DNA of 64,000 nucleotides, taken from assembly GCA_965228125.1 (NCBI GenBank), contig OZ245791.1, positions 1,550,001-1,614,000 of the forward strand, in the 5' to 3' direction. The stretch is from GWF2-38-69 sp965228125. GTDB lineage: Bacteria; Verrucomicrobiota; Lentisphaeria; Victivallales; GWF2-38-69. Every line of letters starts with the position of its first letter. The first letter of the stretch is position 1. Positions 53,649 through 62,924 of this stretch are shown piece by piece. The notes under the pieces were generated by a model. It ran no database searches. It was not told the DNA's origin and saw only the letters and a list, made by a program, of their open reading frames with translations. Both the position numbers and the translations under genes were made by a program.

Positions 53649-55166
53649 TCACTGTTTATTTCTATGAAATTTCCTGATTAGTTCAGATAAAATGAAAAGA
53701 GAAATAATAATCAGAATGCTAATTCCGTTAAGAACCGAACTTTCAAGGATTTTTCTATTGCTGAGCAACGCATAATCTACGACAGGGACAGTCGGGAAAT
53801 AATTAATAATTTGCATTGTATATGCTATAGTAAATTCACCAAAAGCGATAGCAAAAATCTGAATGAAGACTGTAATAAAAACAGGAAACAGAATAGGTAA
53901 TTCTATAAGTTTAAATGTCTGAAAAACTGATGCGCCGTCAACTCTGGAGGCTTCAAGAATATCGACAGGAAATCCCTTGATATGCTGATACATAAAACTG
54001 TATGCAAGCGGCGATGCAATAATCAGATACCCAAAGAGGATTAACAGCATATACGGTATTCCATAGAGAATATTCATATACACCAACACTATTCCTAGAA
54101 AAGCGTTGGATATGCCGCATGCTGACAAGACTATCCAGTCGGTTGTTTTGGAATGGCTTTTCAACATCAGGTAAACAAGAGTTAATACAATTAATGCGGT
54201 TAACGCGCTAAGTATAAAAGAATTGAAAATGCTGATGATAACAGGGTAATATGTATTAAGCTGCGTAGAGAAAAGATCCACGATGCCTGAGAAATCAAAT
54301 TTATTGCTGTAAAAATTATAAAACGCAAAAATCAATCCAGTGATAACTACAAAATATTCAAAGCATATGAATACAAAAGTAAATACAAATGAAAAGATGC
54401 TCGCCCGATATTTTTTCTTTTCGTCGTTTCTGCTTTCATAGACAGGGGAAATTATCGAAGCAAGGCTGAGCAAAGAAAGAATTGCAAACTGTATTACGCC
54501 GTAGCCTAGAGCTTTTGATAAATCCATACTGCTGCTGAGTGTCGTGGCAATTTCTACTTCCAAAGTAGAAAATTTAATCCCGCCAAGCCCAAGAATTATT
54601 GCAAAATTGGTAAACGAAAAAGCAAAACATATAAAAAACGCCTTTAGAATCGATGGCATAACAATTGGCAGTTTGATACTAATAAATGTTCTTAAGTTTC
54701 CAGCCCCTTCAATTGAGGCATTTTCGATTATGCAATTTGGGATATTTCGGAGAGCTTCCCCTATGTATTTGACAAAGATCGGTGAATTGTAAAATACATT
54801 GGCTGTAATTATGATTCCTAACGTGTAAAGCAGGTTCAATGATTTCAGCAGCGGCAGATTGCCTATGATGGAAAAGGCAACTACTGTCGATACAGCAGGG
54901 AAGAAAAATGGGATAAAAATCGTGCTTTCGGCGATTGTGCTGACAAGCGAGTTTGATTTTGAAATATAATTGCCGGGAACAAGCGCTATCCCAAGAGCTA
55001 TTATCGAAGATACCAGTGCCTGAAAAATAGTGAACTTTGTAACCGTGAAAGTATAAACTGCAAACAGGCTTTTTAATGCACTCAAGTTCAGATTATAGAA
55101 ACAGAAAATTCCAAAAGGTACTAACCATATTATTAGAAAAAATCCATTTATTGCAATTTTTTTCAT
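53649..55166 (-). CDS. thiP: ABC transporter permease, thiamine-type (ThiP-like)
   Basis: A 505-residue membrane protein with two fused permease domains, about twelve helices. The EAA loops that dock an ATPase are ALRNIPNCIIENASIEGAGN in the first half and DILEASRVDGASVFQTFKLIELPILFP in the second. Fused permeases of this kind serve iron(III) and thiamine uptake. It lies 6 bases downstream of a ThiB-like binding protein gene under a thiamine pyrophosphate riboswitch, so thiamine or a precursor is the likely substrate. No ThiQ-type ATPase is adjacent. Confidence 0.85.
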   Translation of the reverse strand: MKKIAINGFFLIIWLVPFGIFCFYNLNLSALKSLFAVYTFTVTKFTIFQALVSSIIALGIALVPGNYISKSNSLVSTIAESTIFIPFFFPAVSTVVAFSIIGNLPLLKSLNLLYTLGIIITANVFYNSPIFVKYIGEALRNIPNCIIENASIEGAGNLRTFISIKLPIVMPSILKAFFICFAFSFTNFAIILGLGGIKFSTLEVEIATTLSSSMDLSKALGYGVIQFAILSLLSLASIISPVYESRNDEKKKYRASIFSFVFTFVFICFEYFVVITGLIFAFYNFYSNKFDFSGIVDLFSTQLNTYYPVIISIFNSFILSALTALIVLTLVYLMLKSHSKTTDWIVLSACGISNAFLGIVLVYMNILYGIPYMLLILFGYLIIASPLAYSFMYQHIKGFPVDILEASRVDGASVFQTFKLIELPILFPVFITVFIQIFAIAFGEFTIAYTMQIINYFPTVPVVDYALLSNRKILESSVLNGISILIIISLFILSELIRKFHRNKQ

Positions 55167-55172
55167 TTAGCC

Positions 55173-56165
55173 TTAGTAAGTCATTAGTCCTGTCCAGATA
55201 TTCATCCACGACTGGAGATTATCTGAAAGTTCGCTGTTGGGTAACTGTTTATATTGTTTAGGCCTTTTGTAGTACTTGAACACTTCAGGCAGTTTTACAT
55301 CCGTTACAGGCATCATCCAGTTATTGAGAGGAATTGATTTCTGGACTTCATCTGTGAGGCAGAAATCTATAAATTTTCTGGCTTTTTCATTGATTGCAGG
55401 CTTCTTTACTAAGGCGTTTGCTTCAGCTTCCATATACCCGCCCTCCGATGGTATGAATACTTTGTATTTATCGCTGTGATATGTATATATGGAATAAGCC
55501 TCATCAGATGCGTAGCTAACCATTATTGAGGCTTCGCCTGTCTCAAACTTGGCAAAACAAGAGTCCCAGTCCGGCGTAATCGTAATAATTGAAGGTTTCA
55601 AACTTTTCCAGTAATCCGTCCATTTATCGCCAAAAACAGCTATTGTCCACAATAGAAAATCCTGTCCAGTAGATGAAGTTCTGGGATCTGGCATAACAAG
55701 GGATTTTTTGAGTTTAGTTATGTCATTGAAACTTTTTAACGGGATTTTGATTTTTGACGGATCGTAGATAAAAGCCAGCCCTCCGAAATCAAATATAGTC
55801 GCATAGAAATCGGGGGAAATGGTATTTCCAGGAGCCTTGATTATTGAATAATTTTCAGGTCTGTAAGGCGTAATAAGATTTAATTTTTTTGCCTGAATGA
55901 GAGAAACCTGATTAATTCCCATGACTATATCTGCATTGGGATTCTCTTTTTCGAGCATAAGCCTGACTACAATCTTTGAGGCTCCTTCAAAATATACCGG
56001 TTTAATCCTTACATCATTTTCATTTTCAAATTTCGAAAATAATCCGGTTTTGGACAACCAACTGTAATCACCAGGAAGATATATGGTCAAAACATCCTGC
56101 TTTTTGCCGCAAGATGTAGTTAATAGCAAGCATGACAGCGCAATTAATATTAATGTTTTCCTCAT
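55173..56165 (-). CDS. thiB: Thiamine-type ABC transporter substrate-binding lipoprotein (ThiB-like)
   Basis: A 330-residue periplasmic binding protein with a lipobox (CLLLTTSCGKK, Cys at about 19), so lipid-anchored. Family-type segments include VYFEGASKIVVRLMLEKENPNADIVMGINQVSL, the FDFGGLAFIYDPSKI region, and the ligand-binding VMPDPRTSSTGQDFLLWTIAVFG, like ThiB's DPRTSSPGLxFLLWT. It would deliver thiamine or a thiamine phosphate to the permease encoded downstream. Its leader holds a thiamine pyrophosphate riboswitch with a terminator. The start is the ATG at 56165. Confidence 0.9.
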   Translation of the reverse strand: MRKTLILIALSCLLLTTSCGKKQDVLTIYLPGDYSWLSKTGLFSKFENENDVRIKPVYFEGASKIVVRLMLEKENPNADIVMGINQVSLIQAKKLNLITPYRPENYSIIKAPGNTISPDFYATIFDFGGLAFIYDPSKIKIPLKSFNDITKLKKSLVMPDPRTSSTGQDFLLWTIAVFGDKWTDYWKSLKPSIITITPDWDSCFAKFETGEASIMVSYASDEAYSIYTYHSDKYKVFIPSEGGYMEAEANALVKKPAINEKARKFIDFCLTDEVQKSIPLNNWMMPVTDVKLPEVFKYYKRPKQYKQLPNSELSDNLQSWMNIWTGLMTY

Positions 56166-56195
56166 ACAGCATTTCCTCTATTTGTTAAATTGTGC

Positions 56196-56230
56196 AAAAA
56201 AAAATCCTTCCGGCAGAATGGGAAGGATTT
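56196..56230 (-). terminator. Riboswitch-controlled intrinsic terminator
   Basis: On the minus strand AAATCCTTCC and GGAAGGATTT (56202-56211 with 56221-56230) form a perfect 10-bp stem with a 9-base loop, then a run of eight or more T. Its outer end overlaps the closing helix of the thiamine pyrophosphate riboswitch, so ligand binding would favour one or the other and control the uptake operon. Confidence 0.85.
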
Positions 56231-56322
56231 AAATATCCCTTCGCTGGCATTACCCAGATCAGGTTCATATGGTCGAGACTTAAATCATCTCCTCTCAGCC
56301 GAAAACATCAGCTCCCATTCAA
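56229..56322 (-). ncRNA. Thiamine pyrophosphate (THI) riboswitch
   Basis: On the minus strand the conserved elements occur in order: GGGAGC start, CGGCTGAGAG core, a P3 stem (GAGA...TCTC around 56265-56295) and the invariant ACCTGATCTGGGTAATGCCAGCGAAGGGA region split across 56233-56262. A closing helix TTGAAT/ATTTAA surrounds it. It lies directly upstream of the ThiB-like gene and its terminator, so it represses the operon when thiamine pyrophosphate is high. Confidence 0.95.
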
Positions 56323-56340
56323 GGTGCGGTTTTAAAAGAA

Positions 56341-56593
56341 CATATTAGCTTTTTAACACATTAGTCAAAAATTTCATCACTTTCGGCAGAATTTTGCAAT
56401 TAAAATAAATTATGGGGGGCATTTCATGCCAAGCCAGTAATACTTTTTCTGTCAAGAGGAAGATGCTTTCCTCCTAAAACAAATTCCAAAAATGCTTATG
56501 CCGTAAAATTTGAAGCTAGGTTGGAACTATTTATGCAAAGGATTTTGCAGAATTATGCAACTGGCGTGAATTATCATTCATACAAAACAACAA
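56341..56593. other. Intergenic stretch without a gene
   Basis: No frame or RNA gene is visible here. It contains a small hairpin, GAGGAA/TTCCTC at 56458-56475, and an imperfect direct repeat (GCAGAATTTTGCAA near 56386, GCAGAATTATGCAA near 56547). The promoter of the riboswitch operon should lie in its left part, but no clear -35/-10 pair stands out. Confidence 0.4.
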
Positions 56594-56623
56594 GGCACGG
56601 CTCGAAATCAATCGAGCCGTGCC
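56594..56623 (-). terminator. Strong intrinsic terminator of the exported orphan gene
   Basis: GGCACGGCTCGA (56594-56605) and TCGAGCCGTGCC (56612-56623) form a perfect 12-bp GC-rich stem with a 6-base loop. On the minus strand it is followed by a T-rich tract (TTGTTGTTTTG). It lies 16 bases past the stop of the gene at 56639. Confidence 0.85.
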
Positions 56624-56638
56624 TACATGGAGTTAAAG

Positions 56639-58243
56639 TTAGTTATTTAAGTTAATTATCTCTTCTCTGAGCTGCTCCAATAATGGGAGCTGAACGAATG
56701 TCTGAAGCCCGTCAATAATGCCGACGATTGCTTCAGAGTTTTCGAATGACCATCCGCCATTATTGTTGATTACAGTCAGAATTCCTTCTTTGAAATTCAT
56801 GAGTGTATCAAGAGATACTTCTTTATTGCTGATTGAAGCTGCAAGAATAGTGAAACCATTTATAAGAGTCGTAAGGTTTTCAGAAGTCCAACCTGTCTTA
56901 CCATTGGTTACTATTACATATACGTTGTTAGCAATTTTTCTGAAGGCAAGGAAATGTTCCATGCCAATTGACCCTTCGCCGTATTCGGCTTTGATAGCAT
57001 TGCCGATCTCGTCAAAGATAGGATCAAGTTTTGCTTTGACCGTAGCAGGAGTTTGAGTTCCCTGTGATAAATCTATTGCAGCATTGATCGCATCAAACAC
57101 TATATCCAGGTGTTTGTAAACAGGAGCTTGCGGAAGAGCGTTGATAGCACTTATTACAGCTATTACTTTATCAAAAGAAGCCTTTTGCTGAGCTGTGAGG
57201 CTGTCATTAGCAAGAACTCTGATGTTTACTATTATTGTTTCAATATGAGTCATTGATGTCGGAACAAATGCACTCTGATCCTGAAGAAGAGCTTCAAGGG
57301 AATTCATTATTTCCTTTGTTGCTTCTACACTTTGGCTTTTGTTATTTACAGCTGTCTGTATAGCATATGCCAGAGTTACAAGGTCACTATAATTTTTGGG
57401 TTGCAACCCAATTATGCCCTCTGCCTGCATTGCATCAATAGCATCAACTATATTTCCGGCGGCGTCTGCCTGAGCTGATGTGATGAGTTTTTGAGTTTCA
57501 GCCCAATCAATGCAGTTATTTGTAAAGTTAACAAAGTCCGCAAATGTCAAGGTCTTATTGTTAGCCTTGTTCACAAGGTCTACAATACTTGAGCCGTTAG
57601 CAATAGCGAAACTCAATGAGTATTTGAAGAATTCTGCAAGTCCTCTTAACGCCCTGTTTGATGGAGTATGGCACTGAACTATTTCAATAGTCGGATTGAA
57701 ATTCATTATATAAGCAGGAACTGTTACATGCCAGCCGCAAGTTCTTACTGTTGGATTAACATGAAGCTTCCATCTATAGAATTTTAACTTTGCAGGGTTT
57801 GTACCCCATCCATGAATTTCTGCGTTTTTATCACTAGCAGCGGCAGCATCAACTATGAAATTTGTTTTTGCCCCTACTATACAAAGAGGAGACCCTGAAA
57901 TATCTTTTGCTACTACAAATGTCCCGCCGGTGAACCCATAAACCAAGTTATTATTTGTCAATGTAGTTGTCCCGTCAATTTCCAGCGCCCCGTTATTATA
58001 ATAGTATTTTTTTACTGTTGTCCCCATCTGCCACTTTTTACCATTTCCGCAAAGGCTTTTTTCCCAGCTTTGCGAATAGTTACAGCCTAATGGGTTTTTA
58101 GTATAAGAATACGTTCCATTGCTGCTTGATGTGTAGGATGTAAATAATGCATCAGATGACATTAGAGAAAAGGAGACACAGAAAATTAAGGACATGGAAA
58201 GAGCAATGCTCACGAACTTTTTGAAGATAGTTTTTGTTGGCAT
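56639..58243 (-). CDS. Exported protein of unknown function
   Basis: A 534-residue protein with a clear signal peptide (FKKFVSIALSMSLIFCVSFSLMSSDA). The first 200 mature residues are Tyr-, Asn- and Thr-rich with alternating strands and a few Cys, including WHVTVPAY; the remainder, from about 210, is helical with repeating TSENLTTLINGF- or IVDAIDAMQAEG-like hairpins and few charged patches, so it may be an extended helical repeat. I recognise no domain. It is a single gene with its own strong terminator and diverges from the XRE-HD-GYP gene. Cell-surface or secreted function is likely. Confidence 0.6.
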   Translation of the reverse strand: MPTKTIFKKFVSIALSMSLIFCVSFSLMSSDALFTSYTSSSNGTYSYTKNPLGCNYSQSWEKSLCGNGKKWQMGTTVKKYYYNNGALEIDGTTTLTNNNLVYGFTGGTFVVAKDISGSPLCIVGAKTNFIVDAAAASDKNAEIHGWGTNPAKLKFYRWKLHVNPTVRTCGWHVTVPAYIMNFNPTIEIVQCHTPSNRALRGLAEFFKYSLSFAIANGSSIVDLVNKANNKTLTFADFVNFTNNCIDWAETQKLITSAQADAAGNIVDAIDAMQAEGIIGLQPKNYSDLVTLAYAIQTAVNNKSQSVEATKEIMNSLEALLQDQSAFVPTSMTHIETIIVNIRVLANDSLTAQQKASFDKVIAVISAINALPQAPVYKHLDIVFDAINAAIDLSQGTQTPATVKAKLDPIFDEIGNAIKAEYGEGSIGMEHFLAFRKIANNVYVIVTNGKTGWTSENLTTLINGFTILAASISNKEVSLDTLMNFKEGILTVINNNGGWSFENSEAIVGIIDGLQTFVQLPLLEQLREEIINLNN

Positions 58244-58458
58244 AATTTTTACCTCAATTTGTTTGTTAAGTTTGTTTTGACCTCTGATTAAACCTCCTTT
58301 TCATCTTCGGTCTTTATTATTTTTTATTTCAAGTGGAACCTGTTTTACTTCAATTCTAGATAAAGAAATTAACTTCTTGTACTTGTTTTCTTGACATTCT
58401 TGAAATATTGACACACATGACGATATTATTAAATATTAATGTCAAACAAGGAGCATTT

Positions 58459-59829
58459 ATGGAGTTTAAATATCTAAAAGCAAGAGAAATTCGCAAAGAG
58501 AGAAGAATCAGGATAGATGCTGTGGCTTCGCAGCTTGGAATATCAAGGGCTACTATGTGGCTATGGGAAACAGGGAAAAGCAAGCCCAATGAAAAAATGG
58601 TACGCTCTTTGGCAAAAATCCTCAACGTTCCTATAGAGCTAATATCAGATTTAAAACAGGAAACCGTTGTTTCCAACAGCATTGATCTGACTCAAGTTAA
58701 CTCTCTTCTTTATTCATTTGCGACAACCACTGTGCTTGACAGGAGAGCCCGCCAAATACAGAGCATAGAAAACATTAGAAGACAGTTTGAAGAATTAAAT
58801 CAGATATCCGTTGTCACATCAACTTTCGTAAATATTATTAGTTTAATATGTTACGTCAAAGATATCTCGTTAAAATACCTTTTTGTCAATAACGCTTTTC
58901 TGGAATCATTGTCACTAGACAAAGATTACAAGGTTCTCGGCAAAACAGATATAGCTTTTTTCCCGAAAGAAGAAGCAAAACAAAACGCTGAGGCCGATGA
59001 GCGGGTAATTTTAACAGGGCTGTCTGAGAATAAAGAAGGGTTTATTCCGGGAAGCAGAAGAAAAAGATGGGGTATGGTATCGAGGACTCCGATATTCGAC
59101 CTCCAAAATAGAATAACAGGAGTTCTTGTTTACTTTACTGATACAACAGAACGAAGAGAACTTGAGCTTACTCAGAATGCTATGATTGACTGTATAGCAT
59201 CCATAGCAGAATATAAAAGTCATGAAACAGGTAAACATATCAGGAGAACCCAGCTGTATGTCAGAGAATTGGCTTCTATCCTTAAAAATAACCCGAAATT
59301 TAAACACCAGCTAAATGATAAAACTATAAAAATAATGTATCAAAGCGCACCTCTTCATGATATTGGAAAAGTCGCGATTTCTGATAGCATACTTCTCAAA
59401 CCAGGCAAATTGACAGAAGAAGAATTTGCAATAGTCAAAAAACATTCTTTTTATGGGAGTGAAACTATCAGTAAATATGAAAAAAACCTTCCTAACAATG
59501 CTCTCCTTAAATCAGCTAGAGAAATTGCTATTTCTCATCACGAAAAGTGGGATGGAAGCGGTTACCCGATGGGATTAAAAGGAGAAGATATTCCTCTTTC
59601 AGGCAGGATTATGGCTCTAGCTGATATTTATGACGCACTGACGACAAAAAGTGTCTATAGGTCAGCAAGGCCTCATAGTGAAGCGTTGGAAATTATTCAA
59701 AAAGACAAAGGCAAACATTTTGATCCTGATATAGTCGATGCTTTTATTGCCAATGAGCCCAAATTTAAAAGAATAGCCGATGAACTTTCTGATAACGTCA
59801 ACCTGCCAAATATTGTTGCAGAATTTTAA
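58459..59829 (+). CDS. HD-GYP phosphodiesterase with XRE helix-turn-helix and PAS domains
   Basis: A roughly 456-residue protein with an unusual domain order. Residues about 5-60 form an XRE-type helix-turn-helix (RIDAVASQLGISRATMWLWETGKSKPNEKMVRSLAKIL). A PAS-like sensor covers about 120-225 (SLICYVKDISLKYLFVNNAFLESL, VLVYFTDTTERREL). The C-terminal HD-GYP domain has HETGKHIRRTQLYV, HDIGKVAISDSILLKPGKL, HSFYGSETI, SHHEKWDGSGYPMGLKGEDIPLSGRIMALADIYDALTT, all metal-binding residues intact, so cyclic di-GMP hydrolysis is likely. The ATG at 58459 follows AAGGAG; the frame is open earlier, from 58408. Likely couples DNA binding to second-messenger turnover. Confidence 0.87.
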   Translation: MEFKYLKAREIRKERRIRIDAVASQLGISRATMWLWETGKSKPNEKMVRSLAKILNVPIELISDLKQETVVSNSIDLTQVNSLLYSFATTTVLDRRARQIQSIENIRRQFEELNQISVVTSTFVNIISLICYVKDISLKYLFVNNAFLESLSLDKDYKVLGKTDIAFFPKEEAKQNAEADERVILTGLSENKEGFIPGSRRKRWGMVSRTPIFDLQNRITGVLVYFTDTTERRELELTQNAMIDCIASIAEYKSHETGKHIRRTQLYVRELASILKNNPKFKHQLNDKTIKIMYQSAPLHDIGKVAISDSILLKPGKLTEEEFAIVKKHSFYGSETISKYEKNLPNNALLKSAREIAISHHEKWDGSGYPMGLKGEDIPLSGRIMALADIYDALTTKSVYRSARPHSEALEIIQKDKGKHFDPDIVDAFIANEPKFKRIADELSDNVNLPNIVAEF

Positions 59830-59873
59830 CTTTTTAAAGTACTTTTTTAGTTTATAAGGAAGAAAGGAGTAAA

Positions 59874-62150
59874 GTGTCTGAGAACAAAATTTTCAAGGCA
59901 ATGAAAATGGATACATTTAACATAGATGAAACTATAAATAGCCTGATATTCTCATCTGAGAAAAACATTACATCAGTTGAATACCACAATTTATCAGGGA
60001 AAGCTGAAATATTTATAAGAGAAAATGGAAATCTCAGCAATAAGCTATTAGACTTTTCCCCTTTTATCATTATTTCGGATCCTGTTATTTCTGAAAGTAT
60101 TACAATCCCTCATAAGCTGACACAGTTTCGAGGCTCCGCTTTCTTTAAATACATGCTTGAGTTTAGAAATATTGACGACTATGATTCAGCAGTAACTTAT
60201 TTGAAGAAAACAATAAAATTATCGCCGGCATCGCCCAATTCAGCATATAGGGTTTTCTCTGATATCCAGCAGCAGATTCTCATGTCATTAAAAATCCGCC
60301 TATTCAGAAACATGAAGTTTTCAGATATCAGGCGTTTTCAGTTTGATATTGAAACGCTGACGACAAAGGGGTTTGACTTTCCTAATCCACAAAGGTCTGA
60401 TGACAAAATAATTGTTATCAGTATGAGAGATTCTACAGGATGGGAAAAGTCTCTCACTTTAGATGAAGGAACTAGTGAAAAAGAACTATTGGAAGAATTT
60501 GTCATGTCTGTCAAAGAACGGGACCCTGATGTTCTTGAAGGGCATAACCTTTTCAGGTTTGACCTGCCTTTTATTGAGGCCAGAGCCAAAATGATGAAAG
60601 TCAAACTTAATCTGGGGCGTGATGACTCTAATATCAAATCAAGAAATTCGCGGTTTTCTGCCGCAGAAAAAACTACTCCTTACAAGCGATATGAAATTTA
60701 TGGTAGGCATATAGTTGATACGTATTTTCTGGCTCAACTCTACGATGTGAGTCACAGGAATTTGGAAAGTTACGGCCTCAAATCTTTAGCTGTTCATTTT
60801 AACGTGGCATCCGAGGGCAGGACATATATAGATGCTGCAAAAATAGAAGATTATTACATACATGACAGAAGCGAACTGCTCAAATACGCGCTTGACGATG
60901 TCAGAGAAACTGATGCATTATCAAATATTTTGTCACCGTCCTTTTTTCATCAGGCACAGTTGCAGCCTTTTTCTTATCAAAGTATTATCACCAAAGGCAA
61001 TGCATCAAGAATTGATGCCATGCTTATCGGAGAATATATAGCAAAAAAAGAATCATTTGGAATTTCTGATGTTCCCAGAAACTTTGAAGGCGCACTGACT
61101 GAAGCATTTGAATCAGGCATTTTTGAGAATGTCTGGCATTGTGACATAAGGTCACTTTACCCTTCTATCATGATAACAGAAGGTATAAAGCCATCTTCAG
61201 ATACTATTGGTGTTTTTCAATCATTAATATCTACGCTAAGAGACATAAGGCTAAATGCAAAAGATATGGAAAAATCATCCAAAATCCCATCTGAAAAAGA
61301 TTATTACAATTCAATGCAGACAGCATTTAAAATCCTGATTAACTCATTCTATGGGTACCTTGCCTTCAATCAAGGAACTTTTAGTGATTTTTCTGCAGCT
61401 GAAAAAGTAACAAGGCGCGGAAGAGAAATCCTTACTATGATGCTTAATTATCTTCAGAAAATTAATGCCAGAGTAATCGAAATGGATACTGACGGGATTT
61501 ATTTTCAACCTCCGCTTAGCCAGTTTATTTCTCCTGAACAACTTGAATCGAATATTCAACAGATCCTTCCGTCTGGTATTGAAGTAGAATTAGATTCTGT
61601 TTATAAAAAAATGTTTTGCTACAAAAGCAAAAACTACGCTCTTTTGACAGAAAATGGGGAAATATCCATTACCGGAGCAGCTTTGAAATCAAGAGGCGTG
61701 GAGCCTTTCATAAGAAGCTACCTCAGAGATTTAATGCGGGTTTTGCTGTGCTCAAATTATCATGAATTAAAGCAAATCACTGATGAATACAAAAAAAACA
61801 TCGAAAGTGGAGCTTTGCCTTTGGCCAATCTTGCAAAGACAGAAACGCTAAGCGAGTCTCCGGAAAACTACAAAATCAAACTCCTTAAAGGTGCGACCAG
61901 ACGTTCTGCCGCCTATGAACTTGCCATAAAATCGACAAGAGGATACAAACAAGGCGATCAGATCGCATATTATGTAACAGGGAATAAGAAAAAAGTTTCC
62001 GTAGTAGATAATTGCCAACTCCTGAAAGATGCTCCATCAGGACGGAATGAAAATACTTTATATTACATTCATAAAATTGACGAACTTTATGATAAATTCA
62101 AATCTTTTATAGCCCCAGCTTCGATTGAACTGGATTTTAAATTGGAATAA
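59874..62150 (+). CDS. Family B DNA polymerase (3'-5' exonuclease and polymerase)
   Basis: A 758-residue family B DNA polymerase with intact motifs. Exonuclease: FQFDIETL (Exo I), GHNLFRFDLPFI (Exo II), LKYALDDVRET (Exo III). Polymerase: CDIRSLYPSIMI (motif A), KILINSFYGYLAF (motif B), and VIEMDTDGIYF (motif C). It is similar in size to E. coli Pol II. The start is GTG at 59874, after GGAG spaced by five bases. It begins 44 bases after the HD-GYP gene and is followed after 2 bases by an unknown gene. Bacterial family B enzymes often act in repair or damage bypass; that role is inferred here. Confidence 0.92.
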   Translation: MSENKIFKAMKMDTFNIDETINSLIFSSEKNITSVEYHNLSGKAEIFIRENGNLSNKLLDFSPFIIISDPVISESITIPHKLTQFRGSAFFKYMLEFRNIDDYDSAVTYLKKTIKLSPASPNSAYRVFSDIQQQILMSLKIRLFRNMKFSDIRRFQFDIETLTTKGFDFPNPQRSDDKIIVISMRDSTGWEKSLTLDEGTSEKELLEEFVMSVKERDPDVLEGHNLFRFDLPFIEARAKMMKVKLNLGRDDSNIKSRNSRFSAAEKTTPYKRYEIYGRHIVDTYFLAQLYDVSHRNLESYGLKSLAVHFNVASEGRTYIDAAKIEDYYIHDRSELLKYALDDVRETDALSNILSPSFFHQAQLQPFSYQSIITKGNASRIDAMLIGEYIAKKESFGISDVPRNFEGALTEAFESGIFENVWHCDIRSLYPSIMITEGIKPSSDTIGVFQSLISTLRDIRLNAKDMEKSSKIPSEKDYYNSMQTAFKILINSFYGYLAFNQGTFSDFSAAEKVTRRGREILTMMLNYLQKINARVIEMDTDGIYFQPPLSQFISPEQLESNIQQILPSGIEVELDSVYKKMFCYKSKNYALLTENGEISITGAALKSRGVEPFIRSYLRDLMRVLLCSNYHELKQITDEYKKNIESGALPLANLAKTETLSESPENYKIKLLKGATRRSAAYELAIKSTRGYKQGDQIAYYVTGNKKKVSVVDNCQLLKDAPSGRNENTLYYIHKIDELYDKFKSFIAPASIELDFKLE

Positions 62151-62152
62151 GT

Positions 62153-62884
62153 ATGGAACCGTTTACAGAAAAAGTCATTCCAAGATATGCCTGTGAAGAA
62201 ATCTCAAAGCTATTTCCGCCAGACATGAAACTTACAAAAAGGCCTTGGGACAGATTTCGTCCCGACTCTACTGGATGGTATTTAGTACCTTCAACGTCTG
62301 TTATTTATTACAAATACGGAAAGTTGTTTTTCTCTAAGGAAAAAGAAACCTCAGATTCAATAGCTTGCGGCATATTTTTTGAAAAAGGGCTTGGCGAAAG
62401 CCTTGGTTCTGTTTACTCTACCAAACAAGCCAAACCTCTGATAATGGACAAAACATGGTTTTGGCATAAATTTATTTTTGAAAGTTTAAGCAATGATTTC
62501 CCACTCAAAAAGGAAAATCTGAACTTTTACGGAAATTCTGTAAATGTCAAAGTTGAGGGAGGATATGTAACAGAACCAAATTCATTTGACCCTTACAGGA
62601 TGCGAATGCTTAAATGGGACAAATATGTATTCAAATATGACATAACCCAAGACATGTTTTCTATTTCTGAAAGCAGGAGAGAATCTTTTGTACTTAAACT
62701 CCACCACATAAAAAGTTTTTCGGATTTCATATCTTCTCTTAAAGAACTTGAAAAGGATGAATGGCTTTGGCTTAACGTATTTATCTATTCAGAGATCAAA
62801 GATGATATTTCCGATATTAAGAATAACAGTAAATTAGTTTACGACCAATTCCTCAAAAGCTGTTCACGATTGATAAAAAACTGA
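62153..62884 (+). CDS. Unknown protein encoded directly after the family B polymerase
   Basis: A 243-residue soluble protein that I do not recognise. It starts MEPFTEKVIPRYACEEISKLF; features are aromatic-rich strands (DSTGWYLVPSTSVIYYKYGKLFF, MDKTWFWHKFIF) and a charged helical end (KSFSDFISSLKELEKDEWLWLNVF). No signal peptide or membrane segment. The ATG is 2 bases after the polymerase stop, so the two are almost certainly translated from one message, which suggests a partner protein for the polymerase. Confidence 0.7.
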   Translation: MEPFTEKVIPRYACEEISKLFPPDMKLTKRPWDRFRPDSTGWYLVPSTSVIYYKYGKLFFSKEKETSDSIACGIFFEKGLGESLGSVYSTKQAKPLIMDKTWFWHKFIFESLSNDFPLKKENLNFYGNSVNVKVEGGYVTEPNSFDPYRMRMLKWDKYVFKYDITQDMFSISESRRESFVLKLHHIKSFSDFISSLKELEKDEWLWLNVFIYSEIKDDISDIKNNSKLVYDQFLKSCSRLIKN

Positions 62885-62924
62885 AATATTCTAATTTCTT
62901 AAGCCTATGTCTTTTGTACTTTTT

